Positions 42,319 to 51,812 of a stretch of 64,000 nt of DNA are shown in pieces (within the stretch, counting starts at the first letter, position 1; every line of letters begins with the position of its first letter). This DNA is from an uncultured Oceanospirillales bacterium (GTDB lineage: Bacteria > Pseudomonadota > Gammaproteobacteria > Xanthomonadales > SZUA-36). The notes under the pieces were generated by a model. That model made no database searches, was not told where the DNA came from, and saw only the letters and a list, made by a program, of their open reading frames with translations. The DNA is taken from positions 1,116,842 to 1,180,841 of the forward strand of contig CAJXKA010000001.1 of assembly GCA_913055655.1 (NCBI GenBank), written 5' to 3'. The position numbers and the translations under genes are program-made.

Positions 42319-43198
42319 GTTCCAGGATGTCCTTCAGGCAGGCTTTCAGCGAGGCGTCCAGCGTCGGCATGACATGGCCGCTGGCCTGCTCAAACAGGGT
42401 ATTGTCGAGCGGTGAATATTCCGGGCGCAGGGCCTTTTGCGGAAAGCCTTCAGAATCGGTTTCGACGACTTCGGGCATGTTCTCAAGCAGGCCAAGTTCG
42501 ACGGCACCTTCGAAAATACGGCGGGCGAATTCAAACCAGCTGACCGCGCCGCGGTCGACGCAATGATACAGGTTACCGCCTGGTGTCTCGCGCGAAGGTA
42601 ACTCGCGGTCGATCGCGGCCACCGTAGCCCGGGCCAGGCTGGCCGCCGAGGTGGGGCTGCCCACCTGGTCCGAGACGATGTTCAGGGAACGCCCTTCACG
42701 TGCCAGCCGCAGCATCGTCAGGACAAAGTTCGCGCCCCGTGGCGCGTAAATCCATGAACTGCGCAGCACGATGTGGCGCGCGCCGGAGTCCAGCACGGCG
42801 CGTTCGCCTTCAAGTTTGCTGCGGCCATAGACGTTCAGCGGACCGGTCGCGTCGGTCTCCACGTATGCAGACCCCTTGCGACCGTCGAACACATAATCCG
42901 TGGAAAAGTGCACCAGTGCCCGGTCGTTGCTCCCGGCCCAGTGCGCCATGACGGCGGGCGCCTCGGCATTGGCGGCCATGGCCTCGGCAACCTCGTCCTC
43001 GGCCGCGTCCACGGCCGTCCAGGCCGCGGGGTTGACGATCAGGTCCGGCGCCAGGGCGTCAAGCCGCGCAGCGATGTCACCGGGGCGCGAAAGGTCCAGG
43101 TCGGAACGGCTCGCCCGTACGAGCTCACCACGCGTCTCCAGCAAGGGGATGAGCGCCCGGCCCAGCTGGCCGGTCACGCCCGTCAGGAGTATTTTCAC
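42302..43198 (-). CDS. rfbD: dTDP-4-dehydrorhamnose reductase
   Basis: The 298-residue short-chain dehydrogenase has LLTGVTGQLGRAL as NAD-binding motif, STDYVFDGRKG and the YGRSK catalytic pair, and the RfbD-specific RSSWIYAPRGANFVLTML. It makes dTDP-L-rhamnose. The GTG at 43198 gives the usual start (M/V)KILLTGVTGQLG; an ATG three codons upstream is an alternative. rfbA, B and C are not in the window. Confidence 0.93.
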   Translation of the reverse strand: MKILLTGVTGQLGRALIPLLETRGELVRASRSDLDLSRPGDIAARLDALAPDLIVNPAAWTAVDAAEDEVAEAMAANAEAPAVMAHWAGSNDRALVHFSTDYVFDGRKGSAYVETDATGPLNVYGRSKLEGERAVLDSGARHIVLRSSWIYAPRGANFVLTMLRLAREGRSLNIVSDQVGSPTSAASLARATVAAIDRELPSRETPGGNLYHCVDRGAVSWFEFARRIFEGAVELGLLENMPEVVETDSEGFPQKALRPEYSPLDNTLFEQASGHVMPTLDASLKACLKDILEHERNT

Positions 43199-43216
43199 GA
43201 ACAGCAAGCCAGGGCG

Positions 43217-43684
43217 TCAGAACGGAATATCGTCATCCTTGAAGTCCGCGCCGCTGTCGGCCACGGCGCCCGCGGGTTCCGGCGAATCCGCCGGTTGCTG
43301 TTTCGGCTTGTCACGGAAGCCCGAGTTGCCCGAAGACTGATTGTCCCCACGGCCACCCAGCATCTGCATTTCGTCCGCGATCACCTCGGTGGTGTAGCGG
43401 TCCTGGCCGTCCTGGCCCTGCCACTTGCTGGTGCGCAGGCTGCCCTCGACGTAGACCTGGCCGCCCTTGCGCAGGTACTCGCCCGCGATTTCAGCCAGCT
43501 TGCCGAAGAACACCACCCGGTGCCATTCGGTCCGTTCCTGGTTCTCGCCGGTATTCTTGTCCCGCCAGCCCTCGGTTGTCGCAATCCGGATATTGGTCAC
43601 GGCAGAACCGCTCGCGGTGTACCGGGTTTCCGGGTCCGCGCCCAGGTTGCCGACCAGGATGACCTTGTTGATACCTCTTGCCAT
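43217..43684 (-). CDS. ssb: Single-stranded DNA-binding protein
   Basis: The 155-residue protein has an OB fold ([38 protein letters not shown] ... [15 protein letters not shown]) and a disordered middle. The acidic tip DDDIPF recruits repair and replication proteins. Upstream, the divergent spacer to the polyprenyl synthase is about 190 bases. No LexA box was seen. Confidence 0.97.
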   Translation of the reverse strand: MARGINKVILVGNLGADPETRYTASGSAVTNIRIATTEGWRDKNTGENQERTEWHRVVFFGKLAEIAGEYLRKGGQVYVEGSLRTSKWQGQDGQDRYTTEVIADEMQMLGGRGDNQSSGNSGFRDKPKQQPADSPEPAGAVADSGADFKDDDIPF

Positions 43685-43874
43685 TGATTCCTCTCCTTAC
43701 TCGTTATCGCTCCGACCGTGGTCGTCACCGTCACCGGCGTGGCCGTGGGGAAGGCATCGGAGTTTAGCATAGTGCCCGCACCCACCAACCCGACCACGCA
43801 GGGATACCTTGCCACTGCCCAGGGTTCGCGGTCTGTCGCCAAATTGCCCGTGTTTTTGTGCGAAAATCGCCCGC

Positions 43875-44888
43875 ATGACACGCGAACAGGCACTCGAGAA
43901 AAGCCCGGAAGCCGCCACCGGAACACTGGCGGACATCCAGGCGCTGACCGCGACCGACATGGCGCACGTCAATGACTGCATCCGCGATGCGCTGGCCTCC
44001 GACGTCGTGTTGATCGACCAGGTCATGCACTACATCGTCGGCAGCGGCGGCAAGCGCCTGCGCCCGCTGCTGCTGGTCATCAGTGCCCGCGCCTGTGGCT
44101 ACGTCGGCGAACACCACTACCCGCTTGCCGCCATCGTCGAGTTCATCCACACCGCTACGCTGTTGCACGACGACGTGGTGGACGAGTCCGACAGCCGGCG
44201 CGGCAAGCAGACCGCGCACGCGGTCTGGGGCAATGCCGCGGCGGTGCTGGTGGGTGACTTCCTGTACTCGCGCAGCTTCCAGATGATGGTGGGGCTCGAT
44301 TCGATGCGGGTGATGGAGATCCTCGCCGATACCACCAACACCATCGCCGAGGGCGAGGTGCTGCAGCTGCTGAACATGGGCGACCCGGATGTCACCGAGG
44401 CCGCCTACCTGAAGGTCATCGACGACAAGACCGCCCGCCTGTTCGAAGCCGCCTGCCGCCTGGCCGCGGTCATTTCGGGCCAGCCCCCGGAAGTCGAAGA
44501 GGCCCTGGCGCAATATGGCACGCGCCTGGGTCGCGCGTTCCAGCTGGCCGATGACCTGCTCGACTACACGGGTGACACCGAGGCCCTGGGCAAGAATGTC
44601 GGCGACGACCTGGCCGAGGGCAAACCCACCCTGCCCCTGATCATCGCCCGCGCCCGTTGCGAAGACGAAGAGCGGGACTTGATCGATGCGGCCATCCGGG
44701 ACGGCGGCCTGGACCACCTGGATGAGATTCTCGCCATCACGCGGCGCACAGGCGCCCTGGACGCGACCGCGAAGCGCGCCCGCGCGGAAGCGGCCACCGC
44801 CGTCGAGGCGCTGGCCGTGCTGTCGGATTCGGAATGGAAGCGGGCCCTGGAAACCCTGGCCCGCCTCAGCGTCGACCGCGACCGCTAG
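43875..44888 (+). CDS. ispB: Polyprenyl diphosphate synthase (octaprenyl type)
   Basis: The 337-residue protein has both aspartate-rich motifs, LLHDDVVDESDSRRG and LADDLLDYTGD, plus the GGKRLRPLLLV lysine and VGDFLYSRSFQ. These fit IspB-type long-chain synthases that make the side chain of ubiquinone. Chain length cannot be read off reliably. ATG 43875 (MTREQ) is preferred over the longer frame. Confidence 0.92.
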   Translation: MTREQALEKSPEAATGTLADIQALTATDMAHVNDCIRDALASDVVLIDQVMHYIVGSGGKRLRPLLLVISARACGYVGEHHYPLAAIVEFIHTATLLHDDVVDESDSRRGKQTAHAVWGNAAAVLVGDFLYSRSFQMMVGLDSMRVMEILADTTNTIAEGEVLQLLNMGDPDVTEAAYLKVIDDKTARLFEAACRLAAVISGQPPEVEEALAQYGTRLGRAFQLADDLLDYTGDTEALGKNVGDDLAEGKPTLPLIIARARCEDEERDLIDAAIRDGGLDHLDEILAITRRTGALDATAKRARAEAATAVEALAVLSDSEWKRALETLARLSVDRDR

Positions 44889-44906
44889 CTGCGACCGCGT
44901 GCCGGT

Positions 44907-45425
<519 letters not shown>

Positions 45426-45514
45426 GGGGGTCAGTCCTGTTCGGGTTTCAGTTCAGCCCGACATTCTATCGGGAATTGAAACTTTTTGGCGTACACGACG
45501 TCATAGGAAGTACG

Positions 45515-45586
45515 GGCCGCGGGGCCCTTGGTCTCTCCCTCAACCAGACAGGGTACTCTGCACTCCTCAACCCTGGTCCCGCGGCC
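45515..45586. ncRNA. Candidate structured RNA or intergenic repeat
   Basis: A perfect nine-base stem GGCCGCGGG/CCCGCGGCC (45515-45523 and 45578-45586) encloses a hairpin TTGGT/ACCA and a six-base stem CAGGGT/ACCCTG (45549-45554 and 45570-45575), a three-way junction. On the plus strand it is followed by TTCTTTAGTTT. It lies in a 378-base gap with no intact gene. Strand and function are unknown; it could be an sRNA, an untranslated structure or a dispersed repeat. Confidence 0.4.
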
Positions 45587-45590
45587 TTCT

Positions 45591-45788
45591 TTAGTTTCCG
45601 ATCAGCCCCTGGACTGCCAGGTCGACATCCATTGACTCGCTGTTCCAGTTGCAAATCGTTTCCGCGGAAACGTCGCTGGAAACTTCATGCTGCTCTTCGA
45701 AAAGTGCGGTGCCGTGTAGTGCCATGTTCAGTAAGACATCTTCGTTTTCAGATGTGGCGACCCAGGTGATGGCCCGGACTCATGCCCG
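45591..45788 (-). pseudogene. Fragment of an unrecognised gene
   Basis: A frame from just after a TGA reads VRAITWVATSENEDVLLNMALHGTALFEEQHEVSSDVSAETICNWNSESMDVDLAVQGLIGN and stops at TAA (45591). The only ATG (45725) would give 44 residues. Base use looks coding, but the N-terminal half is missing, so it is more likely a gene remnant than a small protein. It follows the 45804-46211 gene and may be a decayed second secreted protein. Confidence 0.35.
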
Positions 45789-45803
45789 CATGCGCAGCAC
45801 CGG

Positions 45804-46211
45804 CTACTTGGCTTTTAGCTCAGGCAGGTAAAACGATTGGGTGGACACGGTGATATGCACACACTGGTCGCTCGCATCCCGCGTGAATGAAATGTACGAA
45901 TAGCTGTCGATGGCGTGGATGGCGTCCAGCATCTCCCCGCTGTCCGTTTCGCAGCGGGCGAAGTCGCCATCCGCATCTTCGGCCTGGCACCATCCCGTCC
46001 GGAATGCGCCACCGGCGCCATCCGCGTAAGTGCTGATGCTGCAGCCGATGTAAACGTCCTGATCGACATCCGTGCGCGCGGACCACATGTCGCCGCGTGC
46101 GTTCATGGTGACCGGGTCGACCGAAACCGGCACACGGTTTTCCTGGCCGGCTAGAGCGGTTGCGCCCACCAGCATCGTAGCTGCCAACAGGCCAATGATC
46201 GAAATCTGCAT
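45804..46211 (-). CDS. Small exported protein of unknown function
   Basis: Not recognised. The 135-residue protein has a signal peptide (MQISIIGLLAATMLVGATALA) and a mature beta-rich domain with four Cys (DVYIGCSIST, TGWCQAED, RCETDSGE, SDQCVHITVS), suggesting two disulfides. AAGGAGA precedes the ATG. It lies 100 bases downstream of the export operon in the same direction and could be its substrate, but nothing more supports this. Confidence 0.65.
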   Translation of the reverse strand: MQISIIGLLAATMLVGATALAGQENRVPVSVDPVTMNARGDMWSARTDVDQDVYIGCSISTYADGAGGAFRTGWCQAEDADGDFARCETDSGEMLDAIHAIDSYSYISFTRDASDQCVHITVSTQSFYLPELKAK

Positions 46212-46311
46212 GACTTTCTCCTTGTCGTGTGAAACGGGATTGGGCCGGCGAAGCTTCGCCGGCCCTCAAGGAAGGTCATCGCAAAACCCGGCCCGGGAGG
46301 GCCAGGCGATT

Positions 46312-47523
46312 TCAAATCGTGCGGGTCGCCACCGCCGGCGGCACGCCGGCAGCACGCCGAGCCGGGCCGAACACGGCCAGCTGGCCCACCAGCAGCAACA
46401 CCAGCATCGCGGCCGGCACCAGCCAGATCTCGAGTCGGTCCAGGCCGAACGCGTCAACCAGCAGCATGTTCAGGCCGACCGTCAGCACGGCGCCCAGCGC
46501 CACGCCGACGCCGCTGATCAGCACGTTCTCGGTCATGAAGTAGCGGGCGATCGAGGACTTGCTCGCCCCCAGCGCGCGCCGGGTGCCGATCTGCTTGGTG
46601 CGACGGCTGACCGAGAAACTGGCCAGGCCGACAATGCCCAGCGACGTGATCACCAGCAGCAGCACGATGGTGAAAGTCAGCAGCTTGATCATCGAGCTGT
46701 CGCCACGGTAGGAACGCTCGCGGGTCTCGGTCATGGTCTGCATGCCGCGAACGATACGGTCACGGTTGCTGTCTGCCAGCAACTTCTCGACTTCCGGCAT
46801 CAGCGAATCGCGCTGGCCCGGTTCGGTGCGGATCACGTAGCGCGTGGAACCGAACAGCGTGTGTTGTGGCACCAGCATGACCCGCTCGACACCGTCCCAG
46901 CCGTTCCAGGCGGCCTGCATGCGCTCGATAATGCCCTTGACCACTAACGGCTCATCATCATTGATATAAACCGTCGCGCCCAAAGCGTCACGCCAGTTGT
47001 CCGGGAACAGTTGCTCGGCCATGGCCTGGGTCAGCAGCGTTGTGGATGGCCAGTCGGTGGCCTGTCGCTCGCGCCATTCGACATCGCCCGGTGTGAAGTT
47101 CTCACCGGCGACCAGCTTCAGGCCGTAGGTGTCCAGGCCATGCTCATCGACGAAATAGACTGCCACGCCCACGCCGTCCTGGTCCGCGCCGGGTTCGGTC
47201 TGCAGGCCCATGGACCAGCCGCCACCGGACAACGGCACCGAGTTGGTCTGGATGGCGTCGATGACACCGGGCATGGCGCGAATGGCCGCCAGGTCCTGCT
47301 CAATCACCGAACGCTCGTCAAAGTCCTCGGTATAGCCGACGCTGACGATATGGAAGATGTTGGGCTCGTCCACGCCGCTGGGCCGGGCCATCGACTCGGC
47401 GCGCGACTGGATGATGGAAATGGCGTTGACCATGATGGCCATGGTCACCGCCACCTGCAGCGCGATGAGGATGGCGCCGGTCTTGTTGCGCATCAGTGCG
47501 CGCCAGATGGGTCCGATCTGCAT
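46312..47523 (-). CDS. ABC transporter permease, MacB/FtsX type (second)
   Basis: The 403-residue protein has one N-terminal helix (GAILIALQVAVTMAIMVNAI), a large periplasmic domain of about 240 residues, and three C-terminal helices with the FtsX-domain signature SRRTKQIGTRRALGASKSSIARYF. These permeases drive mechanotransmission export rather than classical transport. It is paralogous to the gene just upstream, and the two probably form a heterodimer on the shared ATPase. Confidence 0.9.
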   Translation of the reverse strand: MQIGPIWRALMRNKTGAILIALQVAVTMAIMVNAISIIQSRAESMARPSGVDEPNIFHIVSVGYTEDFDERSVIEQDLAAIRAMPGVIDAIQTNSVPLSGGGWSMGLQTEPGADQDGVGVAVYFVDEHGLDTYGLKLVAGENFTPGDVEWRERQATDWPSTTLLTQAMAEQLFPDNWRDALGATVYINDDEPLVVKGIIERMQAAWNGWDGVERVMLVPQHTLFGSTRYVIRTEPGQRDSLMPEVEKLLADSNRDRIVRGMQTMTETRERSYRGDSSMIKLLTFTIVLLLVITSLGIVGLASFSVSRRTKQIGTRRALGASKSSIARYFMTENVLISGVGVALGAVLTVGLNMLLVDAFGLDRLEIWLVPAAMLVLLLVGQLAVFGPARRAAGVPPAVATRTI

Positions 47524-47532
47524 GATGCTCTC

Positions 47533-48843
47533 CTACTGGGTTTTCAGCTGGCTGGCCGGCATGATGCGGCAGGCCTGCCAGGTGGGGTAAAGGCCGGCCG
47601 CGAGTGCCGACACGACGGCCAGGGCGATGGCAGCCAGCACCATCATGCCGTCCAGGTGAACGAGATGTTCGACGTACTCGCCGAACAGCGCGTGAATGCC
47701 CCGCAGGCCCAGCCAGGTCAGGCCGAGCCCGACCAGGCCGCCACCCAGCCCGATCAGCCCGGACTCGATCATGTGCTGCGTGAACACGTCGCGCTTCGAC
47801 GCGCCCAGCGCCCGGCGAACGCTGATATCACCCGACTTGCGCATGAACTTGGCCAGTAGCAGGCCGATGGTGTTCAGCAGGCAGACCACCAGGAACAGCA
47901 GCGACAGGCCCATCATCACGCGGGCGTCGTCTTCCACCACCTGCTCGGCTTCCATCCATTCCATGACGTCGGACAGGCGGTTGTCACGGGGACGGCCGAA
48001 ACGGCCCAGCGCTTTCTGCTGCTCCGTGTAGGCGTTGAGGAAATCCATGTACTCGCGCTTCTCGGTCTCGTCGCGCAGTTCCGCCCAGAACTGGATCCAG
48101 ACACACTCGGACGCCAGGAAGGCCTCGAAGCCCTCGCCCTCGGGCCGCTTCCAGCAGTTGGTATTGCCGTTGCGCGGCAGCTCGTACTCGATGGCCACGT
48201 TGAAGGGAATGTAGAGCTCTTCGCTGGGGTCGAAGGCGCCGTTGGTGACGTCGTAGAACTTCGGCATCGGCAGCCACTCGTCCAGCACGCCGACCACGCG
48301 GAAATCCATGCCGTTCAGGCGCACGCTGCGACCGACGGAATCCTCGCCACCGAAGACGCGTTCATTCAGTTCGCGGCTCAGCACGGTCACGTGCTCCAGG
48401 CCGTCATCCGCCGAACTGTCCCAGCCGCCGCCGTACAGGAACGGCGTGTCGAACATCGGGAAAAAGTCCGCAAAAGTATTGCGGGTATCGACGGTGAACG
48501 GGCGCTCGTCCGGGTTCTCCGGTTCCAGCACCAGCCCGGAGCGGTTGCTCGCCACCTGGCGGTAGGCGCGATCCGCCTCGATCAGGTTCATCGCGTCCGT
48601 GTAGGTGACCTGGTCCGGCGGCTCGCTGTCCTCGTCGGTGTCGTTCGGGTCCCAGCTGTCCAGCTGCACGTAGAACAGCTGGTCCGACTTGTGCGGGATG
48701 GGATTGCCGGACATGGCGTAATTCACGGTGATGATGGTCATGCTGGCGCCGATGCCGATGGCGATCGCCAGCACCATCAGGGTGCTCAGCAGCGGGTTGG
48801 CGCGGATGCTCAGCCAGCCCAGTTTCAGGTAGTAATTGAACAT
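47533..48843 (-). CDS. ABC transporter permease, MacB/FtsX type (first)
   Basis: The 436-residue protein has the MacB layout: helix (LLSTLMVLAIAIGIGASMTIITVNYAMSG), periplasmic domain, then three helices with MRKSGDISVRRALGASKRDVFTQHMIESG. The periplasmic domain is unrelated in detail to that of its neighbour apart from the general MacB_PCD fold. Nine bases separate the two. Confidence 0.9.
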   Translation of the reverse strand: MFNYYLKLGWLSIRANPLLSTLMVLAIAIGIGASMTIITVNYAMSGNPIPHKSDQLFYVQLDSWDPNDTDEDSEPPDQVTYTDAMNLIEADRAYRQVASNRSGLVLEPENPDERPFTVDTRNTFADFFPMFDTPFLYGGGWDSSADDGLEHVTVLSRELNERVFGGEDSVGRSVRLNGMDFRVVGVLDEWLPMPKFYDVTNGAFDPSEELYIPFNVAIEYELPRNGNTNCWKRPEGEGFEAFLASECVWIQFWAELRDETEKREYMDFLNAYTEQQKALGRFGRPRDNRLSDVMEWMEAEQVVEDDARVMMGLSLLFLVVCLLNTIGLLLAKFMRKSGDISVRRALGASKRDVFTQHMIESGLIGLGGGLVGLGLTWLGLRGIHALFGEYVEHLVHLDGMMVLAAIALAVVSALAAGLYPTWQACRIMPASQLKTQ

Positions 48844-48858
48844 GGTGGCTCCCCTGCC

Positions 48859-49554
48859 CTAGGCGTTGGCGACCAGCTGCACGTCGGTCTCGACGTCGCT
48901 GACCTGGCCGTCGCGGATGTGCACGTTGCGCCCGGCGCGTTCGGCCAGCGCCGGGTCATGGGTGACCATGATGACGGTCGTGCCGCCGGCATTGATCTCC
49001 TCGATCAGCGCCATGATCGATTCCGCCATGTGCGAGTCCAGGTTGCCCGTGGGCTCGTCGGCCAGCAGGAATCGTGGCTCGCCGGCCAGCGCCCGGGCAA
49101 TGGCGACGCGCTGCTGCTGGCCGCCAGACAACTGCGACGGCAGGTGCTTCGCCCGCGAGGAGAGGCCCACGCGCTCCAGCACGCCCTCGATGCGGCGTTT
49201 GCGCTCGGCCGTGTCGAAACCCCGATAGCGCAGCGGCACGTCGACGTTGTCGAACACGTTCAGGTCCGGAATCAGGTTGAAGCCCTGGAACACGAAGCCG
49301 ATTTTCTCGTTGCGGACTTTCGACGTATCCGAATCGGACAGCGAGGACACGTCCTTGCCGTCCAGCAGGTATTTGCCGGACGTGAACCGCTCCAGCAACC
49401 CGGCGATATTCAGGAACGTGGTCTTGCCCGAACCGGACGGCCCGGTGACGGCGACGAATTCGCCCTCGCCCACCTCGAGACTGAATTCCCGCAGGGCGTG
49501 GGTCTCGACGGTGTCGGTGCGGTACACCATGGAAATGTTCTGCATGCTCAGCAT
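48859..49554 (-). CDS. ABC transporter ATP-binding protein, MacB/LolD type
   Basis: The 231-residue ATPase has Walker A GPSGSGKTTFLN, signature LSGGQQQRVAIARAL, Walker B FLLADEPTGNLD and the H-loop MVTHDPAL. It belongs with the LolD/MacB group and pairs with the two permeases in the same operon. Confidence 0.94.
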   Translation of the reverse strand: MLSMQNISMVYRTDTVETHALREFSLEVGEGEFVAVTGPSGSGKTTFLNIAGLLERFTSGKYLLDGKDVSSLSDSDTSKVRNEKIGFVFQGFNLIPDLNVFDNVDVPLRYRGFDTAERKRRIEGVLERVGLSSRAKHLPSQLSGGQQQRVAIARALAGEPRFLLADEPTGNLDSHMAESIMALIEEINAGGTTVIMVTHDPALAERAGRNVHIRDGQVSDVETDVQLVANA

Positions 49555-49573
49555 GGGGTTCTCCTTTGTGTGT

Positions 49574-50851
49574 TCAGTCGGTGACGAGCACCGTGTCTTC
49601 GCCTTCGAAGGCGTCGATGCTGGAAATGACGACGGTCTCGCCCTCGGACAGGCCGTCGGCGACCTCCACGGCCGCCAGGCTGCGGGCGCCGACGGTGATG
49701 GAGCGGCGGCTGGCGGTGCCGTTGTCGTTCAGTACGTAGGCGACGCGGCCGCCACCCGAGTCCAGGAACGGCCCGCGCGGCAGCGTCAGCACGCCGGGGC
49801 GTTCCTCCATCAGGATGCGCGTGGTCAGGCGCTGGTTCTGGCGCAGGCCGGGCGGCATGTCGCCGTCGAAACGCACCCGCGTGGTCACCTGGTTGTCGAT
49901 CACTTCCGGTGACACGGCCATCACCACCGCCGTATAGGGCTGGTTCATGACCAGGACCTCCGCGGCCATGCCGATGCCGAGGTCGTCGGCATAGGACTCG
50001 GGCACCTGGGCCTCGATTTCGAAGGCCTCCAGGTCGACCACGGACATGATCTCCTGGTTGCGGGCGACGTTGGCTTTCTGGTCGACCAGCAGGTTGCCGA
50101 CGATGCCGTCGACGGGCGAACGGATGGCCAGCAGGTCCACCTGGCGCTGCAGGTCGGCGACCAGCAGGCGCTGGCGGTCGAGTTCCAGCTCCAGCGTACG
50201 CAGCTCAAAGGCCAGGCGTTCTTCGTCCAGTTTCGCGTCTGCGACGGCGTGCTCGTGCGCCAGGCGGGCGTTTTCCAGGTCGTCCTTGGTCTTCTCGTAG
50301 TCGAGCTGGGAAATGGCCTCGATGGCGTAGCCGTCCTCGGCGCGGCGGCGTTCACGTTCGGCGGCGGTCAGCGCCACCCGGGCGAGATCGATGTTCTTGC
50401 GGTTCTCCAGCGCCCGCTGGCGGGCGTCGATCCGCTGGCGGTCGAGTTCGACGGCCTGGCGGTCGAGCGAGGCCTGCTCCTGCTGTAACTGGTTCTGGAG
50501 TTCGGGGCTGTCGAGATTGGCGAGCAACTGGCCCTCGGACACCTCGGCGCCGGCGTCCACTTCCAGCGTGATGGTGCCCTCGGCGGGCGCGAACAGCGAC
50601 GGCCGGATGGCGGCCACGACCCGGCCCTGGACCGAGACATCGCGCACCAGGTCGTCGCGCGTCACGGTGGCCAGGCGCAATCGGTCCAGCGGCACGGTGA
50701 CCGTGGCACCGGCCCAGCGCTGTACCGCCGGCACGGCCCAGAATGACAGCAACACCAGCGCCAGGACGGCGCCGGCCATGATCAACAGCCGCGTTCGTCG
50801 CGGCTTCCTTTCAATGACAACGTCCTGGCCGGACGTATCGGCGATGGTCAT
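49574..50851 (-). CDS. Periplasmic adaptor (HlyD/RND type) of the export operon
   Basis: The 425-residue protein has one N-terminal helix (LLIMAGAVLALVLLSFWAVPA), lipoyl half motifs (LFAPAEGTITLEVDAGAEVSEGQLLA and LLAIRSPVDGIVGNLLVDQKANVARNQEI), and a long coiled coil between. The C-terminal beta-barrel ends with DGLSEGETVVIS. It resembles MacA and would link the permeases to an outer-membrane channel such as TolC, which is not encoded here. Confidence 0.9.
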   Translation of the reverse strand: MTIADTSGQDVVIERKPRRTRLLIMAGAVLALVLLSFWAVPAVQRWAGATVTVPLDRLRLATVTRDDLVRDVSVQGRVVAAIRPSLFAPAEGTITLEVDAGAEVSEGQLLANLDSPELQNQLQQEQASLDRQAVELDRQRIDARQRALENRKNIDLARVALTAAERERRRAEDGYAIEAISQLDYEKTKDDLENARLAHEHAVADAKLDEERLAFELRTLELELDRQRLLVADLQRQVDLLAIRSPVDGIVGNLLVDQKANVARNQEIMSVVDLEAFEIEAQVPESYADDLGIGMAAEVLVMNQPYTAVVMAVSPEVIDNQVTTRVRFDGDMPPGLRQNQRLTTRILMEERPGVLTLPRGPFLDSGGGRVAYVLNDNGTASRRSITVGARSLAAVEVADGLSEGETVVISSIDAFEGEDTVLVTD

Positions 50852-50934
50852 GCACGATCTCCCTCGTTTGCATCCTTAGACGCAAGCAACCGGGAAAGCG
50901 TTACATCGAATTGATGCCGTGCCGACTCGAACTG

Positions 50935-51639
50935 TCAGTGGTGATGATGGTGATGACCGTCGCCAGGCAATCCGAACAGCACCGACAGAACCGCGAGCAG
51001 CACCAGGCCGGCGCCGACGATGCGGCGGAACGCCTGGTCCTGCAATACCGTGGCCAGCGCCGGCGCGGCCAGGGTCAGGCCCATCAGCGCCGGCAATGTG
51101 CCGAGACCGAAGCCCAGCATAACAATGGCGCCATCGCGAAAATCACCCGTCGAGGTGGCGGTCAGCAACACCGTGTACACCAGCCCGCAAGGGAGGAAGC
51201 CCCAGCACAGGCCCACCAGCCAGCGCCCCGCCGGGCCGGGGTGGGATGCGGCGCGCACCGCCAGCGGGGAGATGACTTTCCACACGTGTGCACCGCCGCG
51301 TTCGATAAAGCCCAGAAGGCGCCAGCCGGTCAGCATCTGCAGCCCGATCAGCGCGATCAGCAACGCCCCGGCCAGGCGTAACCATGACCCCCAGGCCGGC
51401 AATGACAGGGCAGCGCCGCCGGCACCGACAATACCGGCGAAAACCCCACCGAGCAGCGCGTACCCGGTCAGGCGGCCGAGGTTGAACGTCAGGGCCGAAA
51501 CCCATGCCCGCCCCCTGCCCACGCTGGCGGCGCCCAATCCACCGGCAATGCCACCGCACATGCCGAAGCAGTGCCCGGCGCCAAGTAGGCCGGCAAAAAA
51601 AGCGGCCGTCACCGCGGGCGCCAGCGTGCCGGCGCTCAC
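50935..51639 (-). CDS. TauE/SafE-type membrane protein of the cbb3 locus, natural His6 tail
   Basis: The 234-residue protein has about six helices with GAGHCFGMCGGI in the first and CWGFLPCGLVYTVLLTAT in the fourth, Cys-containing pairs found in the SafE/DsbD-like proteins next to ccoI and ccoS. They are thought to help copper delivery to the oxidase. The protein ends GDGHHHHHH: six consecutive His, natural since the sequence is genomic, and well suited to metal binding. ccoS overlaps by four bases. Confidence 0.86.
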   Translation of the reverse strand: MSAGTLAPAVTAAFFAGLLGAGHCFGMCGGIAGGLGAASVGRGRAWVSALTFNLGRLTGYALLGGVFAGIVGAGGAALSLPAWGSWLRLAGALLIALIGLQMLTGWRLLGFIERGGAHVWKVISPLAVRAASHPGPAGRWLVGLCWGFLPCGLVYTVLLTATSTGDFRDGAIVMLGFGLGTLPALMGLTLAAPALATVLQDQAFRRIVGAGLVLLAVLSVLFGLPGDGHHHHHH

Positions 51640-51812
51640 GGCTCTCCTTCCTCTTTATCGGCAGGCGGCTTTTCATCATCGTCCAGCACCACGCTCCAGC
51701 CCTGCGACTCCAGGTCGTCGAACTGGCCGGACCGAATGGCCCAGACCAGCGCCCAGACGGCCACCGCGACCAGCACCAGCGCCAGGGGGATCATCAGGTA
51801 AATAATGCTCAT
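51636..51812 (-). CDS. ccoS: Cytochrome cbb3 oxidase maturation protein CcoS
   Basis: The 58-residue protein starts MSIIYLMIPLALVLVAVAVWALVWAIRSGQFDDLESQGWSVVLDDD, the CcoS signature (WAIRSGQFDDLExxG). It is needed for cofactor insertion into CcoN. ATG 51812 overlaps ccoI by four bases. Confidence 0.93.
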   Translation of the reverse strand: MSIIYLMIPLALVLVAVAVWALVWAIRSGQFDDLESQGWSVVLDDDEKPPADKEEGEP

